Assembly: GCF_002777255.1 (NCBI RefSeq)
Contig: NZ_CP017634.1
Span: forward strand, 3,050,903 to 3,114,902
From: Candidatus Formimonas warabiya
GTDB taxonomy: Bacteria > Bacillota > Dehalobacteriia > Dehalobacteriales > Dehalobacteriaceae
Length of the DNA stretch: 64,000 bases
Direction: 5' to 3'
The stretch's first letter is position 1; every line of letters begins with the position of its first letter. This document shows, one piece after another, positions 33,073 to 42,332 of this stretch. Both the position numbers and the translations under genes were made by a program. The notes under the pieces were generated by a model. That model was not told the origin of the DNA, searched no databases, and saw nothing but the letters and a program-made list of their open reading frames with translations.

Positions 33073-34500
33073 TTAAAAATATAAATCTCGCGTACCAACT
33101 TCAATTTTTTTCAACTCGTCGATGGTCATTTGTTTAATCTTAGGGTTCGTGATCATTTCCAGATGTTCTTTGATGGCCTGTTCTCCGATCTCTCTAGTTT
33201 CCGGACTTGCGTAATCCATTAAATACTCCTTAAAGGTCAAAATAGCATTGGGCTGGCAAACATTTTGGATTTCGCCGGTTTTAGCAAGAGACATAAACCT
33301 GTCCCCTGTCCTTCCCTTACGATAACAGGCCGTACAGTAGCTCGGGATATATCCGGCTTCACAAAGATGACGAAGAATCTGATCCGGAGATCGATGATCA
33401 GCTACTTCGAATTGAGCAGAATGAAGGTCTTCGTATTCTTCAGTCCCCCGTTTTAGGTTTTCCAGCTGGGCCTTATATCCGCCGATGCCCACACAAGATC
33501 CTGCACTCATTTGGGAAATGCCCAGGTCAACAACTTCATCCCGGTAGTCAGGTTTTTCCCGCGTAGACAGAATCATTCCCGTATAAGGGACTGCCAATCT
33601 CAATACGGCGACGATTTTCTTAAATTGATCGTCATTCACCAAATAAGGGAAAGTACTCAAATCTACACCCTCCGCCTCCCGCATCCGGGGAAATGAAATG
33701 GTATGTGGCCCTACGCCAAATTTCTCCTCCAGGTGGCGGATGCCCAACATCAGTGCTACAACCTCAAAGCGATAGTCGTAAAGTCCAAAAAGGACACCCA
33801 TACCTACATCATCAATGCCGCCTTCCATGGCTCTATCCATGGCTGTTGTATGCCAGTCATAATCTCTTTTCGGCCCGGATGGATGTATTTTGGCATATGT
33901 TTGCCGATGAAAGGTCTCTTGGAAAAGAATGTATGTGCCAATCCCTGCTTGTTTTAATTTTAGATAGTCTTCCACAGTCGTTGCGGCAATCTGGACATTA
34001 ATTCTTCGTATGGCCCCATTGTCTTTCATTGTCTCATATATTGTTTTCATCGCCTCCACAACATACTCAATAGGTGCATTTTGGGGGTCTTCACCCATGT
34101 CCAGCATGAGACGTTTATGACCTAATTGCTCTAAGGCCTCTACTTCCTCCCTGATCTCATCCATAGACAACTTTTTTCGCTCCCCTTTATTTGCACAACG
34201 GTAGCCACAGTAAACACAGTTATTGATACAGTAGCTACTCAGGTATAGGGGAGCAAAAAGTACAATTCTTTTTCCATAAATTCTTTGCTTAATTTCTAAA
34301 GCGGCGTTAAACATTTCTTCCAGCAACTTTTCATCTTCCAGTTGAATTAATGCAGCTACCTCTCTTGTTGTTAATCCTTTTGCCTCCTTTGCCTTGGCAA
34401 TTATTTCTTTTACCTCACTTTTAGAAATATGCGCCGTCTCACTAAGCAGTTGCTGGATTTTTGATTCATCAATAAAGTCCGCGGCATAGCTTTTATTCAT
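33073..34500 (-). CDS. hydG: [FeFe]-hydrogenase H-cluster maturase, radical SAM tyrosine lyase
   Basis: A 475-residue radical SAM enzyme that cleaves tyrosine to p-cresol and dehydroglycine and makes the CO and CN ligands of the [FeFe]-hydrogenase H-cluster. The SAM cluster motif is C91, C95 and C98 (CINNCVYCGY). The C-terminal auxiliary cluster cysteines are in SYCTACYRKGRTGD plus a later NVCQ. The length matches HydG (about 470) rather than ThiH (about 375). hydE, hydF and hydrogenase genes are not in the window. A long leader with its own terminator precedes it. Confidence 0.95.
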   Translation of the reverse strand: MNKSYAADFIDESKIQQLLSETAHISKSEVKEIIAKAKEAKGLTTREVAALIQLEDEKLLEEMFNAALEIKQRIYGKRIVLFAPLYLSSYCINNCVYCGYRCANKGERKKLSMDEIREEVEALEQLGHKRLMLDMGEDPQNAPIEYVVEAMKTIYETMKDNGAIRRINVQIAATTVEDYLKLKQAGIGTYILFQETFHRQTYAKIHPSGPKRDYDWHTTAMDRAMEGGIDDVGMGVLFGLYDYRFEVVALMLGIRHLEEKFGVGPHTISFPRMREAEGVDLSTFPYLVNDDQFKKIVAVLRLAVPYTGMILSTREKPDYRDEVVDLGISQMSAGSCVGIGGYKAQLENLKRGTEEYEDLHSAQFEVADHRSPDQILRHLCEAGYIPSYCTACYRKGRTGDRFMSLAKTGEIQNVCQPNAILTFKEYLMDYASPETREIGEQAIKEHLEMITNPKIKQMTIDELKKIEVGTRDLYF

Positions 34501-34542
34501 TTTTTTATCTCCTTTCCGGTTTTCAGTTACCTACGAAAAAAG

Positions 34543-34568
34543 AAAGACCTTCCATTGGAAGGTCTTTT
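34543..34568 (-). terminator. Attenuator hairpin in the hydG leader
   Basis: The palindrome AAAGACCTTCC / GGAAGGTCTTT is followed on the minus strand by TTTCTTTTTT. It lies about 40 bases before the hydG start, so it should terminate leader transcripts. It could also act on the plus strand. Confidence 0.8.
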
Positions 34569-34730
34569 ATTATCTACCAGACTTTTCATTCACCCCTAAA
34601 GGTCAGAAAATATCTCTTTCCTGTAGGATACTCAAAACCTTCCTTCCAGTCAGGCGCACCCTACTGGTCAGAACTTAATATATTATTTTTTGATTTACTC
34701 TTATGATATCACCAACTGATCAGACAATAA
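34569..34730 (-). promoter_or_regulatory. Unidentified structured leader of hydG
   Basis: About 160 bases of leader with nested pairings: CCAGT / ACTGG around a GTGCGCC loop region, then GTAGG pairing with CCTAC 40 bases on. The word TTCTGACC occurs twice, 69 bases apart. It is followed by the intrinsic terminator at 34543-34568. No known riboswitch consensus was recognised. Confidence 0.45.
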
Positions 34731-34869
34731 AGAATTAATTTCTCATATTTGTGCTAAATCGGCATAGATCCTTTGGATGAATAAAGGATTAGAGTAGCCA
34801 AGTTCATAGATAATCTGCTATAATCAATTTGGGCAGTATCATTAGAACTGCACCTTTTATGAAATAACT

Positions 34870-34925
34870 TAATAAATCAAAATGGTTCTGCCTAGATCCG
34901 TTACGGACCGGGACAGAGGGATAAA
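34870..34925 (+). promoter_or_regulatory. Candidate pan RNA motif upstream of panB
   Basis: The segment TCTGCC-TAGA-TCCG-TTA-CGGA folds back on CCGGGACAGA: outer TCTG / CAGA and inner TCCG / CGGA stems with unpaired A residues on each side. A stem interrupted by two conserved bulged A is how the pan motif upstream of panB genes is described. The identification rests on position and this partial likeness. Confidence 0.45.
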
Positions 34926-34939
34926 ACAAGTATAAGTAT

Positions 34940-34980
34940 GTCTAAAAAGGATCCTTCTGGTTAGAAAGGATCCTTTTTTA
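34940..34980 (+). terminator. Terminator in the panB leader
   Basis: AAAAGGATCC / GGATCCTTTTTT stem followed by T residues, about 45 bases before the panB start; consistent with leader attenuation. Confidence 0.8.
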
Positions 34981-35027
34981 ATATGCACATTGTTTTGTCA
35001 CCTCTCCTAAAAAAAGGAGGAATGATC

Positions 35028-35864
35028 ATGAAATTAACAAAAGACTTTTTGGACATGAAAGATCAAGGAAAAAAAATTGTCATGGTTACCGCCTACGATT
35101 ATCCGTCTGCCAGACAAGTCGAGCAGGCGGAAGTGGACATGATCCTTGTCGGGGATTCTCTTGGCAATGTTGTGCTAGGCTATGATTCAACCATTCCTGT
35201 GACAATGGAGGATATGATTCATCATGCTAAGGCCGTGAAGCGCGGGGCTCGTAACACTTTCATCGTAGTGGACATGCCATTTATGAGCTATCATCTCTCC
35301 GTTAGGGATACCCTTTTGAACGGAGCACGGCTTATTCAGGAAACGGGTGCGCATGCTGTAAAAGTAGAGGGGGCTGATGGAGTGCTCTCTCATATCGAAG
35401 CGCTTGTAAAAGCCGGCATCCCTGTTGTATCCCATCTGGGGCTGACTCCCCAATCAGCGGCTGTCCTTGGCGGATATAAAGTTCAGGGGAAAGATGGCGC
35501 AGCCGCCAGAAATATGATCAAGGATGCAAAACGATGCCAGGAAGCAGGAGCATTTGCCCTTGTGCTTGAATGTATTCCAAAACAACTTGCCGAAGAAATT
35601 TCTGCCCGGCTGGCAATTCCTACGATAGGAATCGGAGCTGGTGTTGATACTGACGGTCAGGTGCTTGTATACCATGACATTCTCACTTATGGAGTCGATC
35701 GGGTAGCGAAATTCGTTAAACCCTATGCAAATGTGAATGAACCCATTGCCCTCGGTTTACAGGCATATGTAAGCGAAGTGCGTAATAAACTTTTCCCTGA
35801 TGACCAGTACAGTTTCTCGATGAAAAAAGAGGAATTAGAGGCACTTAATGAAGGAAAAGAATGA
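35028..35864 (+). CDS. panB: 3-methyl-2-oxobutanoate hydroxymethyltransferase
   Basis: A 278-residue enzyme of pantothenate synthesis that adds a hydroxymethyl group from methylenetetrahydrofolate to alpha-ketoisovalerate, giving ketopantoate. Mg-binding motifs are [19 protein letters not shown] (D near 45) and VVDMPFMSY (D near 84); the catalytic glutamate is in [10 protein letters not shown]. The ATG at 35028 has AAAGGAGG at the right distance; earlier in-frame starts (35022, 34983) do not. Length matches the family. panC and panD are not adjacent. Confidence 0.95.
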   Translation: MKLTKDFLDMKDQGKKIVMVTAYDYPSARQVEQAEVDMILVGDSLGNVVLGYDSTIPVTMEDMIHHAKAVKRGARNTFIVVDMPFMSYHLSVRDTLLNGARLIQETGAHAVKVEGADGVLSHIEALVKAGIPVVSHLGLTPQSAAVLGGYKVQGKDGAAARNMIKDAKRCQEAGAFALVLECIPKQLAEEISARLAIPTIGIGAGVDTDGQVLVYHDILTYGVDRVAKFVKPYANVNEPIALGLQAYVSEVRNKLFPDDQYSFSMKKEELEALNEGKE

Positions 35865-35891
35865 GACAGGTTCTTTGTTGCTATACGAACG

Positions 35892-36440
35892 TCAAACGCC
35901 GGACGGCAGCTTATCTTCCATCAGGCTGCGAAGATTTATGGTGTTTCCGTCCACAACAAAGGTGCCGTCCCCATTGGCATGGAATGTGCGGCGTTCTTTC
36001 CGTTCCTGATCGATCCAGGCGCGTACGCCCTGCAAAATGAAAATGCCTTGAGGCTCCAGATAGTCAGTCACGCGGCACTCCAAACAGGCAAGGCATTCCA
36101 AAATCAGGGGAGCTTTTACATCGGTTGCCGGTAATGCCGTCAGACCAAATTTCTGAAACTTGTCCACCTCTGCACCGGAACAGTCGCCGATGCCAACCAC
36201 CTTTTCCGCAAGGTCAATCGTCGGAATGGCAAGCACACATTCTTTGGTATGTATCAGAGCCTGAAACGAATAATTCCACGGGCCGGTTGTCAGGGCAATC
36301 TTCGGGGTAAAATCCATCACCATGTGCCATGAGATTGTCATGATATTATTCCGGCCCTCATCCTTTGTAGTGACCAGAATCACAGGTCCCGGCTCAATCA
36401 ACATAAACGCTTTTTCCATTGGCAATTCTGTCATTGACAC
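35892..36440 (-). CDS. Flavin reductase family protein
   Basis: A 182-residue FMN-binding split-barrel protein of the flavin reductase-like / FMN-binding family (DIM6/NTAB type). Family features are VILVTTKDEGRNNIMTISW near residue 20 and the TTGPWNYSFQAL strand, where the phosphate-binding residues lie, plus ECLACLECRVTDYLEPQG. In anaerobes such proteins bind FMN and often work in electron transfer or NADH:flavin reduction. It is a single gene convergent with panB. The start may be the second ATG (MTELPM). Confidence 0.87.
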   Translation of the reverse strand: MSMTELPMEKAFMLIEPGPVILVTTKDEGRNNIMTISWHMVMDFTPKIALTTGPWNYSFQALIHTKECVLAIPTIDLAEKVVGIGDCSGAEVDKFQKFGLTALPATDVKAPLILECLACLECRVTDYLEPQGIFILQGVRAWIDQERKERRTFHANGDGTFVVDGNTINLRSLMEDKLPSGV

Positions 36441-36572
36441 ATCCCCCGCCTTCCTCCTTTATTGTCTTCATTATACTCCGATTGTACTTTATTAAAAATA
36501 TTTTTGATTTATCAATAAGCCCAACTAAAACATTGATGTCTAAGAATCCGGCAGTGCAGATCCATTTTCAAG

Positions 36573-36620
36573 ATAAACCTCCAAATTGGTCTTCTATTCT
36601 ATACCAACTTGGAGGTTTAT
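36573..36620. terminator. Bidirectional hairpin between minus-strand genes
   Basis: ATAAACCTCCAA-TTGGT and ACCAA-TTGGAGGTTTAT form a long stem (one mismatch) downstream of the amidase gene; there is a weak A/T tail on both sides. Confidence 0.7.
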
Positions 36621-36645
36621 ACAAAATTTAGGATATGCGCATCAT

Positions 36646-37641
36646 TTATACTGATTCTAGTTTTTTAGTAACATCCACATACCAGTCAGGTTGTATGATG
36701 TCAATGCTCTTCCGCTCTGAACCATTAACGTCCAGTTCTTTAAGATGGATACCGTATAGAGTGCTGTTAAAATCTGTATTGAAATAAATACTACGGTTGG
36801 TATGATCTCTGATGATACACCACTGAGTCCAATCAAATTCATTATAGGAGCCATTCATCATGACTGTGCCACAGGGTACGGCGATAGTCTGTAAAATTTG
36901 TAGAGCTAATCCAATGCTCTGTTGCGTATTCTTGGGGTGAAACCCACTGCGCCTCAGTAATTCTGCCCGCACGAAGCGGGAAGGAGAAGTTGGGTCGCCG
37001 GGGCTTCCAAGCTGACCGCTTCCATAAAATTCGCCGTCAAAAGAAATTTTAGGATTGTTTTCCAGGCTTAAGGTCTCGTAATTGCGAAGATTCGTAAGAT
37101 GCCAATCAAAGGCCGGGTCATTGGTCAGCACACCCACATTATTCTTGTAGGTTTTCATCTCTCCGTCTATGAATTCCACAATCAAATGGTTTCCCAAAGC
37201 ATCGCTAAAAATAAAGTGCAACGGGGTCGCGAAAGGCCGACCGATGTCGATAACCGTTATCTTAGAAAGTTCATCTTTCACTTTGTTAACATTGTCAAAA
37301 TTCCCTAAAACATAGCTCACAACATTATGGTTGCAAAGTATGGGGGTAGGCGGTGCAGGCTTAGGGTACATACTGCAATCCAACCATAAGGCAGCAGCAG
37401 AAAGTCCCGCCTCATTTAAGCCATCGGAATAGCCTATTTCCCCAGACAGAGCATGTACTGCACCGATAAATGCGTACTTGTTCTCCCATCGGATCTCTTC
37501 AGGGAGAGGAATTTCTGGAAACGATTGGAAACGAGGTATGAAATGAAGGCTGGTGGAAAGTTCTCGGGGAAAATCCATCGTTCGTGCTGAGATCATGGGA
37601 TAATCCTTCGATTTACCTGCAATTGTTAAATTGGTGCACAT
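36646..37641 (-). CDS. Linear amide C-N hydrolase (choloylglycine hydrolase family)
   Basis: A 331-residue Ntn-hydrolase of the bile-salt hydrolase / penicillin V acylase family. Cys2 (MCTNLTI) becomes the N-terminal nucleophile after Met removal; ARTMDFP holds the arginine and aspartate of the site, and NDPAFDWHLTNLRNY and LGSPGDPTSPSRFVRA are conserved family segments. Family members cleave bile-salt conjugates, penicillin V or acyl-homoserine lactones; the substrate is open. No signal peptide, so it is cytoplasmic. It is transcribed alone, divergent from the phytase-like fusion gene. Confidence 0.92.
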   Translation of the reverse strand: MCTNLTIAGKSKDYPMISARTMDFPRELSTSLHFIPRFQSFPEIPLPEEIRWENKYAFIGAVHALSGEIGYSDGLNEAGLSAAALWLDCSMYPKPAPPTPILCNHNVVSYVLGNFDNVNKVKDELSKITVIDIGRPFATPLHFIFSDALGNHLIVEFIDGEMKTYKNNVGVLTNDPAFDWHLTNLRNYETLSLENNPKISFDGEFYGSGQLGSPGDPTSPSRFVRAELLRRSGFHPKNTQQSIGLALQILQTIAVPCGTVMMNGSYNEFDWTQWCIIRDHTNRSIYFNTDFNSTLYGIHLKELDVNGSERKSIDIIQPDWYVDVTKKLESV

Positions 37642-37945
37642 GTTTTTTCTCCTTACAGCTTACCTGAAAATTATTCTATGTTACATAACATAATATGCAC
37701 TGACATTTTTTTTGTGAATCCCTACTGAAATAAGCAAAATTACGATTAATATGGGATCAAAAAAATTAAATTATCCTTCGTACCATGTCATTTATATTTC
37801 CACATCATACTGAATTCAGCAAATTTTACATGTGAAATGTTCTCATATATTATTTAAAAATATTTAAACTATAAGCATTGAAGTAAAAACCTTTAGCTTA
37901 ATGGCAAAATATAAAAATTTACGATGATAAAACGAGGTGGACAAT
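37642..37945. other. Intergenic region, no feature recognised
   Basis: About 300 A/T-rich bases between divergent genes. It must hold two promoters; no clear boxes stand out against the A/T-rich background, and only a short palindrome TTTACATGTGAAA near 37825 was noticed. Confidence 0.3.
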
Positions 37946-40384
37946 ATGCGGAAACGATCTATACGCAGCGTAATGATTTTAATGTTATTGATACTAATAG
38001 TGGTAGTGGCTTTTCAATCCGATTTTACCATTTATTCTGACCCGGCGGCAAAGCAGCTTGAGACAAAAATAGACGATAAAGATCTCCATCTCGTTATCGA
38101 CGCTATCAATGAGAAGGTACTTCCTAAACACTTTCGCAAGGCTTGCGACCCGATCAGCACGGATAATGAGAAACCGTTAAATCTGACCGGGCTGGATACG
38201 CTAAACATTTCCGGTAGTCATCAATTTTCAGAAGAGGGACTTAAATTAATTAAAGAATCCATCGGCGCTCCATACCATATTACGGATATTGATTTAAGGC
38301 AGGAATCTCATGGTTTTATCAACGGCAATGATGTAAGCTGGGCAAATGCTAAAAATAATGCCAATGAAGGCTTGACAAAGCAACAGGTGATAGGTGAAGA
38401 AAAAAAGAAATTAAAAAGTATTCCATTAAACCAACCCATTTCTTTCTATAACCATCCTAAAATAACCATTGTGCCCAAAAAGGTCCAGACTGAAGAGAAA
38501 TTGGTGAAAAGCCATTCCATATCTTATCTGCGCATCCCTGTTACGGATGGGAAGCTTCCGAATGATGAGATGGTTGACTATTTCGTCGGCTCCGTACGTA
38601 AACTTCCGGAAAATGCCTGGCTTCATTTTCATTGTAAAGAGGGTATTGGCAGAACCACAACCTTTATGATCATGTATGATATGATGAAAAATGCCAAGGA
38701 AGTCTCTTCAGAAGACATTATCAGACGGCAAGTTGTACTTGCACACCTGACTCCCCACAGTGTGGAGAGCTTTTATTCCAAGGAACGAATCAATTTTCTA
38801 AACACCTTTTATCAATACTGCAAGGAAAACACCGACAATTTCAAAACAAAATGGTCACAATGGAAGCAAAAGCAAGAATCAGCATACATCAAAAGTTCGA
38901 AAAAGCCCAAGTTCCTTTACGTCATTGATCAAAAGGGCATGAATTCTCCGGAAAGAACGATGATAGCTACCCTGCAAGGTTTGGTAGCCAATCTTTCCGA
39001 TACACAAATCTACACGTTAAACAGTTCCAATCCGGACTACAAAATATGGCTGGAGGATTTGAAATCCGGACATGGCATTGGTTATCAAATGGTCAGCGAT
39101 CCCTGGATGCTGCTGAATCACCTGAAAGGATATATAAAAGGATATGTTATCTATGACAATGTCTCCGGAAATGATCCCTCCATAAATAATGCCTGTTCAT
39201 TGGCATCGATAAAACAATCTATTGCCATTGATGCGTCTTTGGAATCCAAAGTAAAATCCTTAGGCATCACAAACAAGATGGGGGACTGCAGAAATACCAG
39301 TGCCTCTTGGGCTTACGATCACCTCTGGAATTCCGGGTTAAACCATTCCGTTGTGATTCAGTTGTCACCCGGTAAGGATACCGCCTTACGGGATTATGCA
39401 ATCATGACGAAATCTTTAGTGTTTTATGAAGACAGCAAGGAAAAGGTAACCCTCCGGAATAAAGTGTTCGGGTCTATGGGCCCCGATGCCCTGTGCCTTG
39501 GTTGGGGTCCTGACGAATTTGTTAATGTAAGCACAGCGTCCAGGCATGGGGTTAGTGTTGTAGCGGCGGACTGGTCCTATAATCTAAGCGTACTGAGCGC
39601 ATTTCCTTCCTTGCCGGTGAGCCAGGGCGCCTTTGCCGAACCGCGTAGAGAGAAAGGTGTTCATTATGTAACCTTTCTCATGTCGGACGGTGATAACCAG
39701 CAGTGGTATCTGGGGAAAAACTACTCCTCCCCCAAATGGTACGGGGCTCAGGAGAGAGGCAGCTTCAACATGGGATGGACAATCAGTCCATCCATGTTTT
39801 ATTTAACGCCGACTGTTTTTGATTTGTATTACAAAAGTGCAAAAAAGGGAACGGGCAGCGATTACTTTCTGGTCTCACCTTCCGGCAGAGGATATATGTT
39901 TCCCAGCAAGTTTCCCAGAAGCGACTTGGATAATTATGCCAAAAAACTTAACCGTTATATGAAAAAGGTAGATCAGAAATATGTAGCGGTTATAGACGAT
40001 TGGGCACTTTTTAATCGGGCAGTTTGGGAGAAATACCTAGCCCAACCGGATATAGAAGGCTTGTTTTATCTTAATTACAGCAGGCAGGACGATTACAAAG
40101 GTTTAATGGTATGGGCAAAGGGCAAGCCAGTGGTATCCTGTAGAGACCTTCTTTGGGCCGGACTGGAAGAAGAGAATACCCTGGTGGAAAAGATCAACGC
40201 CCGTGTCCGCGCAGGCCAAACTGATATCCGTAAAGAGACAGCCTATACCTTTGTTTATGTGCATGCATGGAGCAAAGATATGAGCAGTATCGCAAAAGTG
40301 ACCGCCCAATTGGAGAAAAATCCTAAAGTAAGGGTTGTCACACCGGAGGCCTTTATGGTGTTGGTAAAAAGAAACATTAAATAA
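37946..40384 (+). CDS. Membrane-anchored fusion of PTP-like phytase domain and GxGYxYP domain
   Basis: An 812-residue protein. An N-terminal membrane helix (about 7-25) anchors it outside the cell. Residues 50-290 are a PTP-like phytase / dual-specificity phosphatase domain with the active-site loop HCKEGIGRTTTF (Cys230, Arg236), the P-loop signature HCxxGxGRTT of PTP-like inositol phosphatases. Residues 315-805 match the GxGYxYP family, putative carbohydrate-active proteins; its name motif reads GRGYMFP (about 647-653). The ATG at 37946 follows GAGGTGG. The gene is monocistronic and ends at a hairpin. Such a phosphatase-plus-glycosidase-like arrangement suggests action on a phosphorylated extracellular polymer or inositol phosphate; this is inference. 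Confidence 0.83.
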   Translation: MRKRSIRSVMILMLLILIVVVAFQSDFTIYSDPAAKQLETKIDDKDLHLVIDAINEKVLPKHFRKACDPISTDNEKPLNLTGLDTLNISGSHQFSEEGLKLIKESIGAPYHITDIDLRQESHGFINGNDVSWANAKNNANEGLTKQQVIGEEKKKLKSIPLNQPISFYNHPKITIVPKKVQTEEKLVKSHSISYLRIPVTDGKLPNDEMVDYFVGSVRKLPENAWLHFHCKEGIGRTTTFMIMYDMMKNAKEVSSEDIIRRQVVLAHLTPHSVESFYSKERINFLNTFYQYCKENTDNFKTKWSQWKQKQESAYIKSSKKPKFLYVIDQKGMNSPERTMIATLQGLVANLSDTQIYTLNSSNPDYKIWLEDLKSGHGIGYQMVSDPWMLLNHLKGYIKGYVIYDNVSGNDPSINNACSLASIKQSIAIDASLESKVKSLGITNKMGDCRNTSASWAYDHLWNSGLNHSVVIQLSPGKDTALRDYAIMTKSLVFYEDSKEKVTLRNKVFGSMGPDALCLGWGPDEFVNVSTASRHGVSVVAADWSYNLSVLSAFPSLPVSQGAFAEPRREKGVHYVTFLMSDGDNQQWYLGKNYSSPKWYGAQERGSFNMGWTISPSMFYLTPTVFDLYYKSAKKGTGSDYFLVSPSGRGYMFPSKFPRSDLDNYAKKLNRYMKKVDQKYVAVIDDWALFNRAVWEKYLAQPDIEGLFYLNYSRQDDYKGLMVWAKGKPVVSCRDLLWAGLEEENTLVEKINARVRAGQTDIRKETAYTFVYVHAWSKDMSSIAKVTAQLEKNPKVRVVTPEAFMVLVKRNIK

Positions 40385-40414
40385 ATGAGCCTGCTTAAGT
40401 ACCGGAAATAAAAC

Positions 40415-40453
40415 ATAGTCCGTCAAATGCAATCTTGAAATTTGGCGGACTAT
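40415..40453. terminator. Bidirectional terminator between convergent genes
   Basis: ATAGTCCGTCAAAT pairs with ATTTGGCGGACTAT around an 11-base loop. The minus-strand side is followed by GTTTTATTT, so it best serves the ABC exporter operon. Confidence 0.8.
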
Positions 40454-40514
40454 TCTGTATCTGCGGCATTCACCGCTCCTTCATTTTCTCTAAGTTCCAA
40501 CAAACCCGCGGCTC

Positions 40515-42332
40515 TTAGGCGCTTTTTTGCGCGAATTGGCTATGATAAATATCCGCGTAGGTTCCGTTCTTACTCAGCAGTTCCTTGTGATTTCCCGTTT
40601 CCACAATATCACCGTGATCCATGACCAGAATGCGGTCGGCATCGTAAATCGTTGACAACCGGTGAGCAACCACAAAACTCGTGCGTCCTTTAAGCAGTTT
40701 CTTCATGGCACTCTGAATAACCAATTCCGTGCGGCTATCCACATTGGACGTCGCTTCATCCAAAATCAATATTTCCGGATTGCTGACAAAGGCCCGCGCG
40801 ATCGTGATCAGCTGGCGCTGCCCCTGTGAAATATTGCCGGCCTCTTCGTTCAGAACGGTATTGTAGCCATCCGGCAGCTTTTGAATAAAGTCGTCGGCGT
40901 AGGCGGCTTTTGCCGCAGCGTAGATCTGTTCTTGGCTTGCGTTTTCGTTTCCATACCGGATGTTATCATAGATCGTGCCGGAAAAAAGCCAGGTATCCTG
41001 CAGGACCATGCCCATTTTTTGCCGCACCGCCTGCCGGTCAATATTGCGAATATCCACGCCATCCATCCGGATGCCTCCGCCCTGAATCTCATAGAACCAC
41101 TCCAGCAAATTAATCAGGGTGGTTTTTCCCGCACCGGTGTGCCCCACGATTGCCACCATCTGCCCCTCTTGAACGTCCAGGCAAAAATCCTTCATCAGCG
41201 GTTCATCCGTATAGCTAAACCTGACATGGTCAAAAATGACCTTAGCCGTTTCGCCGGCTTTGTCCGGAAACTCCTCCCCATACTCTCTCATCTCTTCCGC
41301 ATCCAGCATGCCAAACACCCGTTCAGCGGACGCAATGGTGGAGAGGACACTGCCCCAGATCTGGGAGAGTTTCACCAGCGGGTTGGAAAACTGGGAGGAA
41401 TACTGCAAGAATGCCTGCATATCGCCAATGGTTACCGAGCCGCCCACGACCTTCACCGCGCCGATCACGGCGATGAGGACGTAAATAATATTTTGCGCCA
41501 GGCTCATGCTTGGCATCATGCTGCCGCCGAAGAATCTCGCCCTCCAGCCCGACTGGACCATGCCTTCATTCACAGTGTAGAACTTTTCCAGCAACTCCTT
41601 TTCACCGCCAAAACTCTTAACCACCACAAACCCCTGATAGGATTCTTCTATCTGCCCGTTCAGCTCGCCTTGCAGTTTTAAATACTGCCTGGTATTTTTT
41701 TGCGTGCTGGGCGTTAAGAGTTTCATGATGATCAGACTGCCGGGAATCATCACACAAGCAAGTAATGTCAGCAGCGGGCTGATGGTAATCATAATCGCTA
41801 AAACGCCAACGACTAGAATTGCACTGGAGATCAGTTCCGTCAAGCTCTGCTGTAAATTCGTCGCAATATTGTCAATATCATTGGCCGCCACCGACATCAG
41901 GTTGCCGCTTAAATTTTTGTCAAAATAGGATACGGTCACCTTATTCATTTTGGCCTTGAGCTCGTTGCGCAGGGAATAGGTCGTCTTTTGGGAAACAAGG
42001 ACCATAATCCGTTGCTGTAAAAAGGTTGTGATGAATACGCCGGCATACAGTGCGGCGACAGTAAGCAGGATGACCCCCAGCCGGCTAAAATCTATTCCAC
42101 TCTCCTGTTTGATCCCCTCGAAAATGACGGTGGTTGCGTTTCCAAGCATTCTAGGGCTGATCACCTGCATGAAGGTGCCTGCAACCGCAATGACAACCGT
42201 TAAGGCCATCAACAGGCTGCTTTTTTTCATGTACGCCAGGAGCCGCTTAATTGTACCCCACGTATTTTGGGGTTTATTACCTGCAGCGTGGAATCTTCCC
42301 CCCGCGCTTTTTCCGCTTATATTCATGTTCAT
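40515..42332 (-). CDS. ABC exporter half-transporter B (permease-ATPase)
   Basis: A 605-residue half-transporter: six membrane helices (about 35-320), then an ATPase with Walker A GHTGAGKTT, signature ISQGQRQ (SxGQ variant), Walker B ILILDEATS and H-loop AHRLST. It overlaps the partner gene by four bases, so the two form a heterodimeric multidrug/peptide-type exporter like LmrCD or EfrAB. Its signature helix begins NISQGQ rather than LSGGQ, usual in one half of such pairs. Downstream of a two-component system, which probably controls it. Confidence 0.93.
   Translation of the reverse strand: MNMNISGKSAGGRFHAAGNKPQNTWGTIKRLLAYMKKSSLLMALTVVIAVAGTFMQVISPRMLGNATTVIFEGIKQESGIDFSRLGVILLTVAALYAGVFITTFLQQRIMVLVSQKTTYSLRNELKAKMNKVTVSYFDKNLSGNLMSVAANDIDNIATNLQQSLTELISSAILVVGVLAIMITISPLLTLLACVMIPGSLIIMKLLTPSTQKNTRQYLKLQGELNGQIEESYQGFVVVKSFGGEKELLEKFYTVNEGMVQSGWRARFFGGSMMPSMSLAQNIIYVLIAVIGAVKVVGGSVTIGDMQAFLQYSSQFSNPLVKLSQIWGSVLSTIASAERVFGMLDAEEMREYGEEFPDKAGETAKVIFDHVRFSYTDEPLMKDFCLDVQEGQMVAIVGHTGAGKTTLINLLEWFYEIQGGGIRMDGVDIRNIDRQAVRQKMGMVLQDTWLFSGTIYDNIRYGNENASQEQIYAAAKAAYADDFIQKLPDGYNTVLNEEAGNISQGQRQLITIARAFVSNPEILILDEATSNVDSRTELVIQSAMKKLLKGRTSFVVAHRLSTIYDADRILVMDHGDIVETGNHKELLSKNGTYADIYHSQFAQKSA

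Noticed and set aside
34855..34980. T-box leader for panB
   Set aside because: The T-box sequence and specifier-loop features are absent; the hairpins fit a short pan-type motif better.
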